Of a DNA stretch of 64,000 bases, positions 1-7,416 are shown piece by piece. Made by a program: the position numbers and the translations under genes. Below the pieces are notes generated by a model. The model was not told the origin of the DNA and made no database searches. It was given only the letters and a program-made list of their open reading frames with translations. Source of the stretch: Streptomyces sp. ATexAB-D23 (GTDB lineage Bacteria; Actinomycetota; Actinomycetes; Streptomycetales; Streptomycetaceae); assembly GCF_000373645.1 (NCBI RefSeq), contig NZ_KB892046.1, forward strand, positions 186,001-250,000, in the 5' to 3' direction. The number at the start of each line of letters is the position of its first letter. Position 1 is the first letter of the stretch.

Positions 1-1
1 C

Positions 2-772
2 AACCACGCCTCCATCGTCGACGGCTGCCGGCTCTCCCGGGCCGAGACCACCGTCGTCCCGCACGCCGACCCCGAAGCCGTCCGCAAGACGCTGCACGGC
101 CACCCGGGCAGGAAGCTCGCCGTCACCGACTCGGTCTTCTCCGTCGACGGCGACGCCGCGCCGCTGGCCGCACTGGCCGACGTCTGCCGCGCGGAGAACG
201 CCGCACTCCTCGTGGACGACGCGCACGGCCTTGGGGTCCTCGGGGAAGGCGGGCGAGGCGCGCTCGCCGCCGCCTTTCTCTCGGGCGGCGACGATGTCGT
301 CGCCACGCTCACCCTCTCCAAGTCCCTGGGCAGCCAGGGCGGCGCGGTCCTCGGCCCCGCCCGGGTCATCGACCACCTCGTCAACACCGCCCGCACGTTC
401 ATCTTCGATACCGGGCTCGCCCCCGCCGCCGCCGGAGCGGCCCTCGGCGCACTGCGGCTGCTGCGCCGCGAACCGGAACGCGCGCTCAGGGCGCGTACGG
501 TCGCCACCGCGCTGTACGGCGGACTGATCTCGGCCGGACTGACCGCCGTACGCCCCGACGCGGCCGTGGTCTCGGTCCGCGCGCCCTCGCCCGACGCCGC
601 CGTCCGCTGGGCCGCCGGCTGCCGGGCGGCCGGCATGGCGGTCGGCTGCTTCCGGCCGCCGTCCGTGCCCGACGGCATCTCCCGGCTGCGGCTCACCGCC
701 CGCGCCGACCTGACGGACGAGCAGATCGCGCAGGCGGTGGCGACCGTACGGCGGACCGCTCCGGAGGCGTGA
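2..772 (+). CDS. bioF: 8-amino-7-oxononanoate synthase, 3' part (5' end outside window)
   Basis: Pyridoxal-phosphate enzyme that condenses pimeloyl-ACP/CoA with L-alanine in biotin synthesis. The frame is open from base 2, so about 256 C-terminal residues are visible and roughly 125 N-terminal ones are missing relative to the usual ~380. Family marks in order are DSVFSVDGD, VDDAHGLGVLG (the Asp-x-x-His that contacts PLP) and LTLSKSLGSQGG, whose Lys near bases 320-322 should form the Schiff base. The gene ends 13 bp before a convergent DUF397 gene. The closely related 2-amino-3-ketobutyrate CoA ligase is the main alternative; the S-K-S-L-G-S-Q-G-G active-site context favours bioF. Confidence 0.88.
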   Translation, partial: NHASIVDGCRLSRAETTVVPHADPEAVRKTLHGHPGRKLAVTDSVFSVDGDAAPLAALADVCRAENAALLVDDAHGLGVLGEGGRGALAAAFLSGGDDVVATLTLSKSLGSQGGAVLGPARVIDHLVNTARTFIFDTGLAPAAAGAALGALRLLRREPERALRARTVATALYGGLISAGLTAVRPDAAVVSVRAPSPDAAVRWAAGCRAAGMAVGCFRPPSVPDGISRLRLTARADLTDEQIAQAVATVRRTAPEA

Positions 773-785
773 GGCGGGGCTCGGC

Positions 786-977
786 TCAGATCTTCAGACC
801 GGTGACGAACGACGTCCAGGCCGTGGGGGAGAACGTCAGGGACGGCCTGGACACGTCCTTGGAGTCGCGCACGGCCAGCCGCCTGTCGAACGGGGCGGTC
901 TCCACGCAGTTGTTCATCCCCGTGCTGCGGCTGCTGCGCCGCCACCGTAACGCCTGCTGTGCGGGGCAATCCGACAT
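786..977 (-). CDS. DUF397 domain protein
   Basis: 63-residue protein that is essentially one DUF397 domain: it has WRRSSRS near the start, N-N-C-V-E-T-A, then A-V-R-D-S-K-D and a closing F-S-P-T-A-W. In Streptomyces such proteins are encoded beside XRE/DUF5753 regulators and are thought to act as their partners (the WhiJ/Scr1-Scr2 type arrangement). The start has a strong GGAGGAAT ribosome binding site. It lies 25 bp downstream of the XRE gene on the same strand, so the two probably share a transcript. Confidence 0.85.
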   Translation of the reverse strand: MSDCPAQQALRWRRSSRSTGMNNCVETAPFDRRLAVRDSKDVSRPSLTFSPTAWTSFVTGLKI

Positions 978-1002
978 GACGATTCCTCCGGGCAGTGGGG
1001 GG

Positions 1003-1863
1003 TCAGCGATCGTCGCGGTCGATCGCGGCGATCAGATCCAGCGAGTGCTCCGGCGACAGCGCGTGTGTCTGAAGGGTGCGGAAGGCCGAGCTGTACGCCG
1101 CAAGGTCTTCTTTCCGTTCCAGATAGAGGCTACTCGTCAGGTGGTCAAGAACGACTACGTCAAGGTCGGAAGCGGTCGGAAAGGAAAAGATAACGAAAGG
1201 GCTGGTTAGGCTCACATAGCCGCCGACCGAGAACGGCAGTATCTGAAGTCGGACATGTGGCAGTTGTGACACCCGTGCGAGATGGCGCAGCTGCTCGCGC
1301 ATCACCCGCCGGCCCCCTACCTCCCGGCGCAGCACCGCCTCGTCGAGCACCGCGCTCAGCCGTAGCGGCGGATCGCTGCGCAGCACTCCCTGCCGGGTCA
1401 GCCGTACCTCCACCAGTGAGTCCACCTGGCCGGCCGGAAGTCCGTCGAGGGAGGCCCGGGTCACCGCGCGGGCGTAGTCGGCCGTCTGCAGCAGACCGGG
1501 CACCACCGACGTCTCCAGCGTGCGGGCCGTGCGCGCCTGCGACTCCAGGCTGATGAAGTCGCGGTACTGCGGAGGGATGAGACCGCGGTACGCGTGCCAC
1601 CAGCCGGCGCCGCCCCCGCCCGCCGAACCGGCGAGCGCGCCCAGCACCTCGCGCAGCTTGGGGTCCTTCATGCCGTACGCGTCCAGCAGCCGTTGCACGT
1701 CCTCGGGCCGCACCCCGCTGACGCCCGTCTCGATGCGGCTCACCTTCGACTGGTGCCAGCCGAGCAGTCCCGCGGCCTCCCGGCTCGTGAGACCCGACGC
1801 GTGGCGCAGACTCCGCAGCTCCTCCCCGAGCTTGCGGCGCCGCACCGCAGGACCGTGCTGCAT
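1003..1863 (-). CDS. XRE-family regulator with DUF5753 (WhiJ/Scr1-like)
   Basis: 286-residue DNA-binding regulator. Residues ~10-65 form a Cro/CI-type helix-turn-helix (L-T-S-R-E-A-A-G-L-L-G-W-H-Q-S-K-V-S-R-I-E), and residues ~90-270 form a DUF5753 domain (E-x-x-A-R-T-A-R-T-L-E, V-P-G-L-L-Q-T-A-D-Y-A-R). The start has a GGGAGGGAG ribosome binding site. It forms a unit with the DUF397 gene and is divergent from an HATPase gene, the classic Streptomyces developmental-regulator trio. A 16-bp palindrome in the divergent gap is a likely operator. No target genes can be inferred from sequence. Confidence 0.87.
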   Translation of the reverse strand: MQHGPAVRRRKLGEELRSLRHASGLTSREAAGLLGWHQSKVSRIETGVSGVRPEDVQRLLDAYGMKDPKLREVLGALAGSAGGGGAGWWHAYRGLIPPQYRDFISLESQARTARTLETSVVPGLLQTADYARAVTRASLDGLPAGQVDSLVEVRLTRQGVLRSDPPLRLSAVLDEAVLRREVGGRRVMREQLRHLARVSQLPHVRLQILPFSVGGYVSLTSPFVIFSFPTASDLDVVVLDHLTSSLYLERKEDLAAYSSAFRTLQTHALSPEHSLDLIAAIDRDDR

Positions 1864-1949
1864 CTGATGGCTCCCTCCCGCTGCCTGCCGAGGGGACAGT
1901 GTGGCGCCCGCGCGGGTCCGAGTGGGGAGAGTTCACCGGTTTGAGCGAC

Positions 1950-1965
1950 AGATATATGCATATCT
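1950..1965. promoter_or_regulatory. Palindromic candidate operator between divergent XRE and HATPase genes
   Basis: AGATAT-ATGC-ATATCT, an AT-rich perfect 6+4+6 inverted repeat in otherwise GC-rich DNA. It sits about 85 bp upstream of the XRE start and 102 bp upstream of the HATPase start. It is a plausible binding site for the XRE regulator, controlling both directions; this is inference from position and symmetry only. Confidence 0.45.
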
Positions 1966-2067
1966 TGGTGGATCGCCGTCGCAGGGGGCAGCATCGATGG
2001 CAATCTGGCGCCAAGTACAACCGGACCGCTCGCCGGCCCGGAACAGGTGGGAAAGGGACGGCTCGCC

Positions 2068-2499
2068 ATGGCAGACCATCAAGAAGCACGTGTCACTCTG
2101 CCGAGCGAGCCGCTCTCGGTCGCCGAGGCCCGCAGGTACGTGGGCCGGGTCCTGGCCGAATGGGGCCTGCCCGAGGGCGCGGAGACGGCCGAGACCGTAC
2201 GGCTCATTGTCTCGGAGCTCGCCACCAACGCCGTCCTGCACACGTTCGGTCTTTCGCCCACGTTCACCGTGGACCTGCGGCTGGAGCGCGAGGAACAGCT
2301 GCGCCTCGGCGTGACGGACAGCCATCCCCGCCGGCCCCAGCGGCTGCCCGCAGCGGTCCAGCAGGACAACGGACGCGGCCTGGTCATCATCCGCTCCCTC
2401 GCCAAGGAGTACGGCGGCCGGCTGTCCGTCACGCCCGCGCCCGACGGCGGCAAGACCGTCTGGGTCGCGCTCCCCTGGCACGTCCCCGTCCAGCCCTGA
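2068..2499 (+). CDS. HATPase-domain protein (anti-sigma/serine kinase-like)
   Basis: About 143 residues forming one HATPase_c_2 (RsbW-like) ATP-binding domain. The N box is V-S-E-L-A-T-N-A-V-L-H-T near residues 50-60, and the G box region is D-N-G-R-G-L-V-I-I-R-S-L near 105-116. The ATG at 2068 is preferred because GGGAAAGGG lies at proper spacing; an in-frame GTG at 2047 would add 7 residues but overlaps that site. Such single-domain ATPases accompany XRE/DUF397 genes in Streptomyces. A kinase activity against an anti-anti-sigma factor is possible but not shown. Confidence 0.8.
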   Translation: MADHQEARVTLPSEPLSVAEARRYVGRVLAEWGLPEGAETAETVRLIVSELATNAVLHTFGLSPTFTVDLRLEREEQLRLGVTDSHPRRPQRLPAAVQQDNGRGLVIIRSLAKEYGGRLSVTPAPDGGKTVWVALPWHVPVQP

Positions 2500-2536
2500 G
2501 GTCCGAAGCGCCCACGCGCCCGGCCGGGTCCGGGCG

Positions 2537-3010
2537 TCAGCCGACCCGGCCGTAGTAGACGCTCTTGGTCCAGATCTTCTCCAGGCGGACCACGGCGCCG
2601 GTCTTCGGCGAGTGCCAGATCTTGCCGCTGCCGGCGTAGATCCCCACGTGGTAGACGCTGCTGCCGGAATGGAAGAAGACCAGGTCGCCGCGCTGTCGCT
2701 TGGAGGCGGAGACGTGGCGGGTCTTGTTGTACTGCTGCTGGGCCGTGCGCGGGAGTTGCTTGCCGGCCTTCTTGAACGAGTACAGCGTCAGCCCCGAGCA
2801 GTCGAAGCGGCTGGGGCCGGTGGCGCCCCACCGGTAGGGCGCCCCCTTCTTCGACGCGGCGATGTTCAGGGCCTTCATCGAATGACCGGCGGCCTGGGCC
2901 TCGGGGGCGGCGCCGGGGACGAACAGCGTGCCGCCGACGGCGGCGAGCGTCATGGCCGAGGCCGTAGTGGCCCGGACGAGCAGAGACGGGACATGAACCT
3001 GCGCACTCAT
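2537..3010 (-). CDS. Secreted NlpC/P60 (C40) peptidoglycan hydrolase
   Basis: 157-residue secreted wall endopeptidase. An N-terminal signal peptide ends near residue 40 (A-P-E-A-Q-A). A single NlpC/P60 domain follows with catalytic Cys in R-F-D-C-S-G-L-T, His in Y-H-V-G-I-Y and third polar residue His in I-W-H-S-P. It should cleave D-Glu to meso/LL-diaminopimelate bonds in stem peptides outside the membrane. The ATG at 3010 has AAGGG upstream and gives a proper signal peptide; a longer in-frame start would run into the riboswitch. It is controlled by the c-di-AMP riboswitch directly upstream, as for other Streptomyces wall hydrolases. Confidence 0.9.
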   Translation of the reverse strand: MSAQVHVPSLLVRATTASAMTLAAVGGTLFVPGAAPEAQAAGHSMKALNIAASKKGAPYRWGATGPSRFDCSGLTLYSFKKAGKQLPRTAQQQYNKTRHVSASKRQRGDLVFFHSGSSVYHVGIYAGSGKIWHSPKTGAVVRLEKIWTKSVYYGRVG

Positions 3011-3027
3011 GCGCAACCCTTCGTCAG

Positions 3028-3252
3028 CCGCCTGTGAAGGATGACCTGTCGGGTTCGGGCTGGCGAAGTCGCCCGGCCGCACAAGGCGGCTTCACCCCGA
3101 GGGACCTCCGGAAAACCGGTCGTCCCGTAGTGCTCGGGTCCTCCACTCCTGCCGATCCACTCCTGTCGACCAGGCATCCGGACGGCGGCAGGACTCGGCG
3201 TCCGCCCGGACCGCCCCGCCGCGGTGGCGGGGGCTTGTCGTCCCAGGGATCT
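3028..3252 (-). ncRNA. ydaO/yuaA-type c-di-AMP riboswitch leader
   Basis: On the minus strand the leader of the NlpC/P60 gene carries the hallmark 3' half of this riboswitch class as found before actinobacterial wall hydrolase genes. It has GGGGTGAAGCCGCC, a GC hairpin (CCGCC...GCGGC), a GCGACTTCGC hairpin, then CGAACCCGACAGGTCAT and CTTCACAGGCGG shortly before the start codon. The 5' half (GATCCCTGGGACGAC and GGACGACCGGTTTTCC segments) is present too. Binding of c-di-AMP is known to turn such genes off. The boundaries are approximate, judged by eye. Confidence 0.82.
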
Positions 3253-3501
3253 TGACTCACCGAGTGCCGGATTTCCGAGGTGAAACGGCCATAAGTGAAG
3301 ATCCTCACGGATCGTCCGTTCGGGTGGACAGGCGGGCTTCCACCGCTCTGCGAGCCCCTTCCGGCCGTCGCCGTACCAGCGGTGTCGCGAAAGATCCCGG
3401 CCCCCGTGCATCGGAAACACGCAAGTCGAGCGGTCGCTCGCGCGAGTCGATGCCTACGCCGAACGAGCGAGGAAATTCGTTTCGCCCGTCGGGCGTGTCA
3501 A
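3253..3501. other. Gene-free stretch upstream of the riboswitch
   Basis: Between the riboswitch and the MITE I see no reading frame with convincing codon bias. The promoter for the riboswitch-controlled hydrolase transcript must lie here, but I cannot point to definite -35/-10 boxes. Confidence 0.5.
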
Positions 3502-3669
3502 CTAAGGGCTGTCCCGCAATTCCTGGCGGATCAGCGCGCGGCGTCAGATGCGGTGCATCGCAAGGCGGAGAGGCGCCCGCATACTGGATGTATTCGGGCG
3601 TTTGGACAACGCGGCGAGGTGCCGTAGCTGACGTCGTGCGCCCGCCAGGAATTGCGGGACAGCCCTTAG
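3502..3669. mobile_element. 168-bp palindromic MITE flanked by TA (IS630-like ends)
   Basis: Perfect 28-bp terminal inverted repeats at 3502-3529 and 3642-3669 (CTAAGGGCTGTCCCGC... and its complement). Both ends read TA next to AGGGCTGTCCC, which fits the TA target duplication of IS630/Tc1-mariner elements. The interior is itself an imperfect palindrome: the centre has CGCCCGCATAC and GTATTCGGGCG facing each other, and GCGTCAG and CTGACGTC mirror one another further out. No transposase is encoded, so it would be mobilised in trans. It sits between the 3' end of a reductase gene and the riboswitch leader. Confidence 0.75.
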
Positions 3670-3706
3670 ACGGGCCGGACGGCAGGATCCCCGCCGGAGG
3701 ACCGGC

Positions 3707-4756
3707 TCAGAGCGCCCGGTCGTGCTCCCGCAGCCAGGCGTCCTCCACCGCGTAGTCGAAAAGCCCTGTGCCGTACGCCCGCACCATCGCGGGATAGGCA
3801 TCCTGCCAGTCACGCCCCGCCAGCTGCGCGGTGATCCATTCGACGGTCTCCGGCAGCGACTCGGCGTACCCCGTCACCGGCCGGTACCCCAGCTCCCGCT
3901 CGGCGGCCGTCATGTCGTAGACGATGGGGTGCGGCGCGCTCCACGGCGTCGAGCCGACGCCCTCGGCCGGGGGCGCTCCCGGAATCAGCACCGTCTCCGT
4001 GCTCCGGCCCAGCACCGCGTCCACGGCCTCGCCGATCTCCGCGACCGTCGGCGCCTGCGGATCCGCGGAGTTCAGCACCCGGGAGCCGGGCCGGAGTGCG
4101 GCCAGCCGGATCAGCTCGGCGACGTTGGCCGCGTGCACGGGATGGAAACGTGACTTGCCCTCGTACGCCAGCACGCGCCGGGTCCGGCCGTCCAGCGCCC
4201 GTTTGACGAAGTACAGCTCGCGCGGCGAGCGGCAGTGTGGGCCGTGGACCGCGCCGGCCCGCAGCAGGGTGACGGGCAGTGTGCCGCCGGCAGCGAGGAG
4301 ATCGCGCTCCAGACGGATCTTGCGGGTCGCGTACGTGTCCTCGCCCGGTGCGACAGTGGGCTGCGACTCGGGGATCGGCACCGGGTAGCGGGGCGATCCG
4401 TCCGGCTCCGCCTGGGTGTCGAAACTGCGGCCCTGCCCGTCCTCGTACACCGCGCCGCTGGAGACGACCACCGCCGAACCGATCCGGTCCGCGAGCCCGG
4501 TCAGCTGCCGGGCGTGCTGCCGCCCGTACGCCACCATGTCGACCAGGACGTCACAGCCCGGCCCCAGCGCCGCCGCGAGCGCGCTGTCCTCGTCGCGGTC
4601 CAGCGCGACCGTCCGGACCTCTTCGCCCCACTCCTGGTCACGGCCCCCGCCGCGCGAGGCCGCCGTCACCTTCCAGCCGTCCGCGACGAGCGAGCGCACA
4701 GTGGTCCGCCCGATCTGTCCCGCCGCTCCCAGTACCCATGCGTGTCCTCTGCTCAT
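3707..4756 (-). CDS. NAD(P)-dependent epimerase/dehydratase family protein (extended/atypical SDR)
   Basis: 349 residues. The N-terminal Rossmann motif is G-A-A-G-Q-I-G (residues ~10-16), followed by an NAD(P)-ribose-binding strand ending in S-R-G. A Y-A-T-R-K pair near residue 140 has the catalytic Tyr-x-x-x-Lys spacing, and the C-terminal substrate domain has G-Y-R-P-V-T-G-Y. Enzymes of this family act on nucleotide sugars or related carbonyl substrates in the cytoplasm; the specific substrate is not evident. The gene stands alone, with the MITE 37 bp after its stop. Confidence 0.75.
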   Translation of the reverse strand: MSRGHAWVLGAAGQIGRTTVRSLVADGWKVTAASRGGGRDQEWGEEVRTVALDRDEDSALAAALGPGCDVLVDMVAYGRQHARQLTGLADRIGSAVVVSSGAVYEDGQGRSFDTQAEPDGSPRYPVPIPESQPTVAPGEDTYATRKIRLERDLLAAGGTLPVTLLRAGAVHGPHCRSPRELYFVKRALDGRTRRVLAYEGKSRFHPVHAANVAELIRLAALRPGSRVLNSADPQAPTVAEIGEAVDAVLGRSTETVLIPGAPPAEGVGSTPWSAPHPIVYDMTAAERELGYRPVTGYAESLPETVEWITAQLAGRDWQDAYPAMVRAYGTGLFDYAVEDAWLREHDRAL

Positions 4757-4819
4757 GCACCGAAGCTAGATCGGTTCCAAGGCCGCGACCACGAAGGTTC
4801 ACCGATCGCGAATCCGCCC

Positions 4820-5533
4820 TCAGCGTCGCAGTTTCGGGAACCTGCCCGGCTGCCGCGCCTGGACGGCTTCCTTCACCTTGGCCGCGTACTCGTCGACGTA
4901 CTCCTGGCCGGAGAGTCCGAGGATCGCGTACATGATCTCGTCGGTCACCGCGCGGACCGCCGCCTTCTGGTTCTCCAGGCCGGCGTAGCGGGAGAAGTCC
5001 AGCGGTTCGCCGAAGCGGATGGTGACCTGCTTGATACGGGGAAGGACCTTGCCGGGCGGCTGGATCTCGAAGGTGCCGACCATGGCGCACGGCACCACCG
5101 GCACCTGGGCGCGGATGGCCATGACCGCGACGCCGACCTTGCCCTTGTAGAGCCGGCCGTCGTGCGAGCGGGTCCCCTCCGGATAGATGCCCAGCAGCTC
5201 TCCCCGGCCCAGGACCCCGAGCCCCTCGCGGATCGCGGCCTGCCCCGCCTCCTTGCCCGACCGGTCCACAGGGATCTGCCCCGCGCTGCGGAAGAACGCG
5301 GCGGTCAGCCGGCCCTTCACCCCGGGACCGGTGAAGTACTCCGCCTTGGCGAGGAAGGTGATGCGCCGCTTGATGATCGAGGGCATCAGGAAGTGGTCGG
5401 AGAACGACAGGTGGTTGCCGGCGACGATCGCGGCGCCGTCGTCCGGAATATGCTCCGCGCCCTCGATGACCGGCCGGAACAACAGCCTCAACAGCGGCCC
5501 GATGAAGACGTACTTGAGGACGTAGTAGAACAC
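4820..5533 (-). CDS. 1-acyl-sn-glycerol-3-phosphate acyltransferase family protein (PlsC-like)
   Basis: 237-residue acyltransferase for phospholipid synthesis at the inner membrane face. The four family blocks are in order: N-H-L-S-F-S-D (HX4D catalytic motif, residues ~40-46), F-R-S-A-G-Q-I-P-V-D-R, G-I-Y-P-E-G-T-R-S (phosphate binding) and V-P-V-V-P-C-A. An N-terminal hydrophobic stretch (V-L-K-Y-V-F-I-G-P-L-L-R) may dip into the membrane. It starts with GTG behind GGGGAGA. The acceptor could be lysophosphatidate or another lysolipid. Confidence 0.85.
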   Translation of the reverse strand: MFYYVLKYVFIGPLLRLLFRPVIEGAEHIPDDGAAIVAGNHLSFSDHFLMPSIIKRRITFLAKAEYFTGPGVKGRLTAAFFRSAGQIPVDRSGKEAGQAAIREGLGVLGRGELLGIYPEGTRSHDGRLYKGKVGVAVMAIRAQVPVVPCAMVGTFEIQPPGKVLPRIKQVTIRFGEPLDFSRYAGLENQKAAVRAVTDEIMYAILGLSGQEYVDEYAAKVKEAVQARQPGRFPKLRR

Positions 5534-5660
5534 GGTCTCTCCCCGGTCTGCTGGGTCAGCGGGTCAGCGAAGCGGCAGCGGCCGGTCGGTCCGCCCGCGG
5601 CGGCCGATCGTAGCCCGGTGAGACATGTACCCCGCGCTCACGCCCGAAAGCCGGGGCCCC

Positions 5661-7250
5661 TCACAGCCCCGTGCCGAAGTCCTGGGTCCAGACGATGCCG
5701 CCGGAGCTGTTCTGGATACCCACGCCCAGCTCCTTGAACGCGCAGTTCAGGATGTTCGCGCGGTGGCCGGGGCTGTTCATCCAGGAGTTCATCACATCGG
5801 CCGGTGTGCGCTGCCCCTTGGCTATGTTCTCGCCGTACGTGCTCCACCGGTAGCCGGCGGCGGTGATCCGGTCTCCGGGGCCCGACCCGTCCTGCGAGGT
5901 GTGCGAGAAGTAGTCGTGCGCGGCCATGTCCTCGGAATGCCGCTGCGCGGCGGTCGTCAGCTGCGCGTTGCCGCTCACCGGCCCACAGCCCTCCTTGGCG
6001 CGTTCGGTGTTGACCAGCGCCACCACCTGCTGCGCGTCGGAGGCCGGGCTCGGCGGGGGCTGGGGCGGGGCCGGACGGGTGGTGGGCGACGACGGGGCCG
6101 TCGGGGGGCGGCTGCTCGCGGTGGCCGTCTTCTTCGGCTTCGGCTTCGCCTTCGTCTTCGTGGGGGTGGGGCTCGCGCTCCGGCTGGGGGACGGCGAGGA
6201 GGAGGCGGACGGCGACAACGAGGGGGAGGGGACGGACGAGGCCGGCGTGGGGGAGGCGACGGCCGAAGGGGCGGACGCCACCCGCGTCGCCTCGCCGCTG
6301 TCGCCCGTCGACAGATGGACGGCCGCGCCCCCGGCGCCCAGGGCCCCCACAGCGACCACCGAGGCCACCACGGCGTTGCGCCGGCGCCGCCGCGCCTGGT
6401 CGCGCCGGAGCTCGGCCCGTCCCATTCGGCCGGGCACCGGCGTGGCGTACGCCACCTCGGCGAACCTCGCCGTGTGTCCGGCGCCCGCCACCGCGAGCGG
6501 CACCAGTGCCAGCCCGACCAGCAGCCCCTCGGCCGGGACCAGGCCCGCGCCGAACCCCGAGCAGACCGTGCAGCCGCGGGCGTGCCGCGCGATGCGTTTG
6601 CGCCACAGCGGCGAGGGCACCCCGTCCCACCCGACGAGGATGTCCTCCAGCAGGACGCACCGGGGCTGCGCGGCCAGCGCGCCCACCACCACCCTCGCGG
6701 TGTCCAGCTGCGCCTTCATCCGCTGCACGCGCACGGCGGTGTGCTCGGGGGAGAGGTTCATCGCCGCCGCCACCTCGGCCCGGGACAGCTCCCCGGCCGC
6801 TTCGAGCCACCACAGCGAAAGCAGTGCCCGGTCGTCCTCGTCCACCCAGCGGGTCGCCTCGGCGACCTGCCGGCGCTGTCCGGACAGACCGAGCCGCAAT
6901 ATGGTCACATCGACGAAATCGGCACCGGGGTCGGCGGTGTCACGGCCGGTGGCCAGCGGCTCGGCGGGTATGGGCGCGGTCTGCCGCTCCCGCCAGTGCC
7001 CGCGTATCTCGTTCATCGCGATGGCCACCAGCCAGGAGCGGAAACGCTCCGGCGTCCGCAGGCCGGGCAGTGCGCGCAGCATGCGCAGGACGGTCTCCTG
7101 CACGACGTCGTCCACGTCGGCGTGCCCGTTCAGCGCACGCCCGACGATGTTGTACAGCAGCGGCAGATAGTCCGCGACGAGCTGGTCCTTGGCGTCGGCG
7201 TCCCCGGCCCGCGCAGCCTTGATCAACGCCCTCTCGCGGTCCTTGCCCAT
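5661..7250 (-). CDS. ECF-type sigma factor fused to transmembrane segments and an extracellular CAP/SCP domain
   Basis: 529 residues. Residues ~8-85 form a sigma-70 region 2 (D-V-D-D-V-V-Q-E-T-V-L-R-M-L-R-A, then R-F-R-S-W-L-V-A-I-A). Residues ~135-185 form a region 4 helix-turn-helix (L-S-R-A-E-V-A-A-A-M-N-L-S-P-E-H-T). A short H-A-R-G-C-T-V-C segment (~225-232) resembles an anti-sigma zinc finger. Hydrophobic stretches lie near 238-257 and 292-313, followed by a Ser/Pro/Thr/Lys linker (~330-400). A CAP (SCP/PR-1) domain fills the end (H-S-E-D-M-A, H-D-Y-F-S-H-T-S, Y-G-E-N-I-A, W-M-N-S-P-G-H-R-A-N-I-L). The ATG at 7250 has GGGAAGAG upstream. The layout predicts a membrane-anchored sigma factor with a sensor or effector outside the cell. 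Confidence 0.85.
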   Translation of the reverse strand: MGKDRERALIKAARAGDADAKDQLVADYLPLLYNIVGRALNGHADVDDVVQETVLRMLRALPGLRTPERFRSWLVAIAMNEIRGHWRERQTAPIPAEPLATGRDTADPGADFVDVTILRLGLSGQRRQVAEATRWVDEDDRALLSLWWLEAAGELSRAEVAAAMNLSPEHTAVRVQRMKAQLDTARVVVGALAAQPRCVLLEDILVGWDGVPSPLWRKRIARHARGCTVCSGFGAGLVPAEGLLVGLALVPLAVAGAGHTARFAEVAYATPVPGRMGRAELRRDQARRRRRNAVVASVVAVGALGAGGAAVHLSTGDSGEATRVASAPSAVASPTPASSVPSPSLSPSASSSPSPSRSASPTPTKTKAKPKPKKTATASSRPPTAPSSPTTRPAPPQPPPSPASDAQQVVALVNTERAKEGCGPVSGNAQLTTAAQRHSEDMAAHDYFSHTSQDGSGPGDRITAAGYRWSTYGENIAKGQRTPADVMNSWMNSPGHRANILNCAFKELGVGIQNSSGGIVWTQDFGTGL

Positions 7251-7355
7251 GCTGTGCTCACTCTTCCCGAGTCCTGTTCCGGCTTCACGCACACCTGGGA
7301 GATGCGGCCCGGCGGGGACCATAACAAAAACCGGTCGATCACTTGTGCGCAATGG

Positions 7356-7389
7356 GTCCGGCCCCGCCACGTGGGTGGCGGGGCCGGAC
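7356..7389 (-). terminator. Terminator after GH6 gene
   Basis: Perfect 15-bp stem (GTCCGGCCCCGCCAC against its complement) with a GTGG loop, 28 bp past the GH6 stop codon and before the sigma-CAP gene. Confidence 0.8.
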
Positions 7390-7416
7390 GGAGTCACCGG
7401 ATCATCCGGCGGGTGT

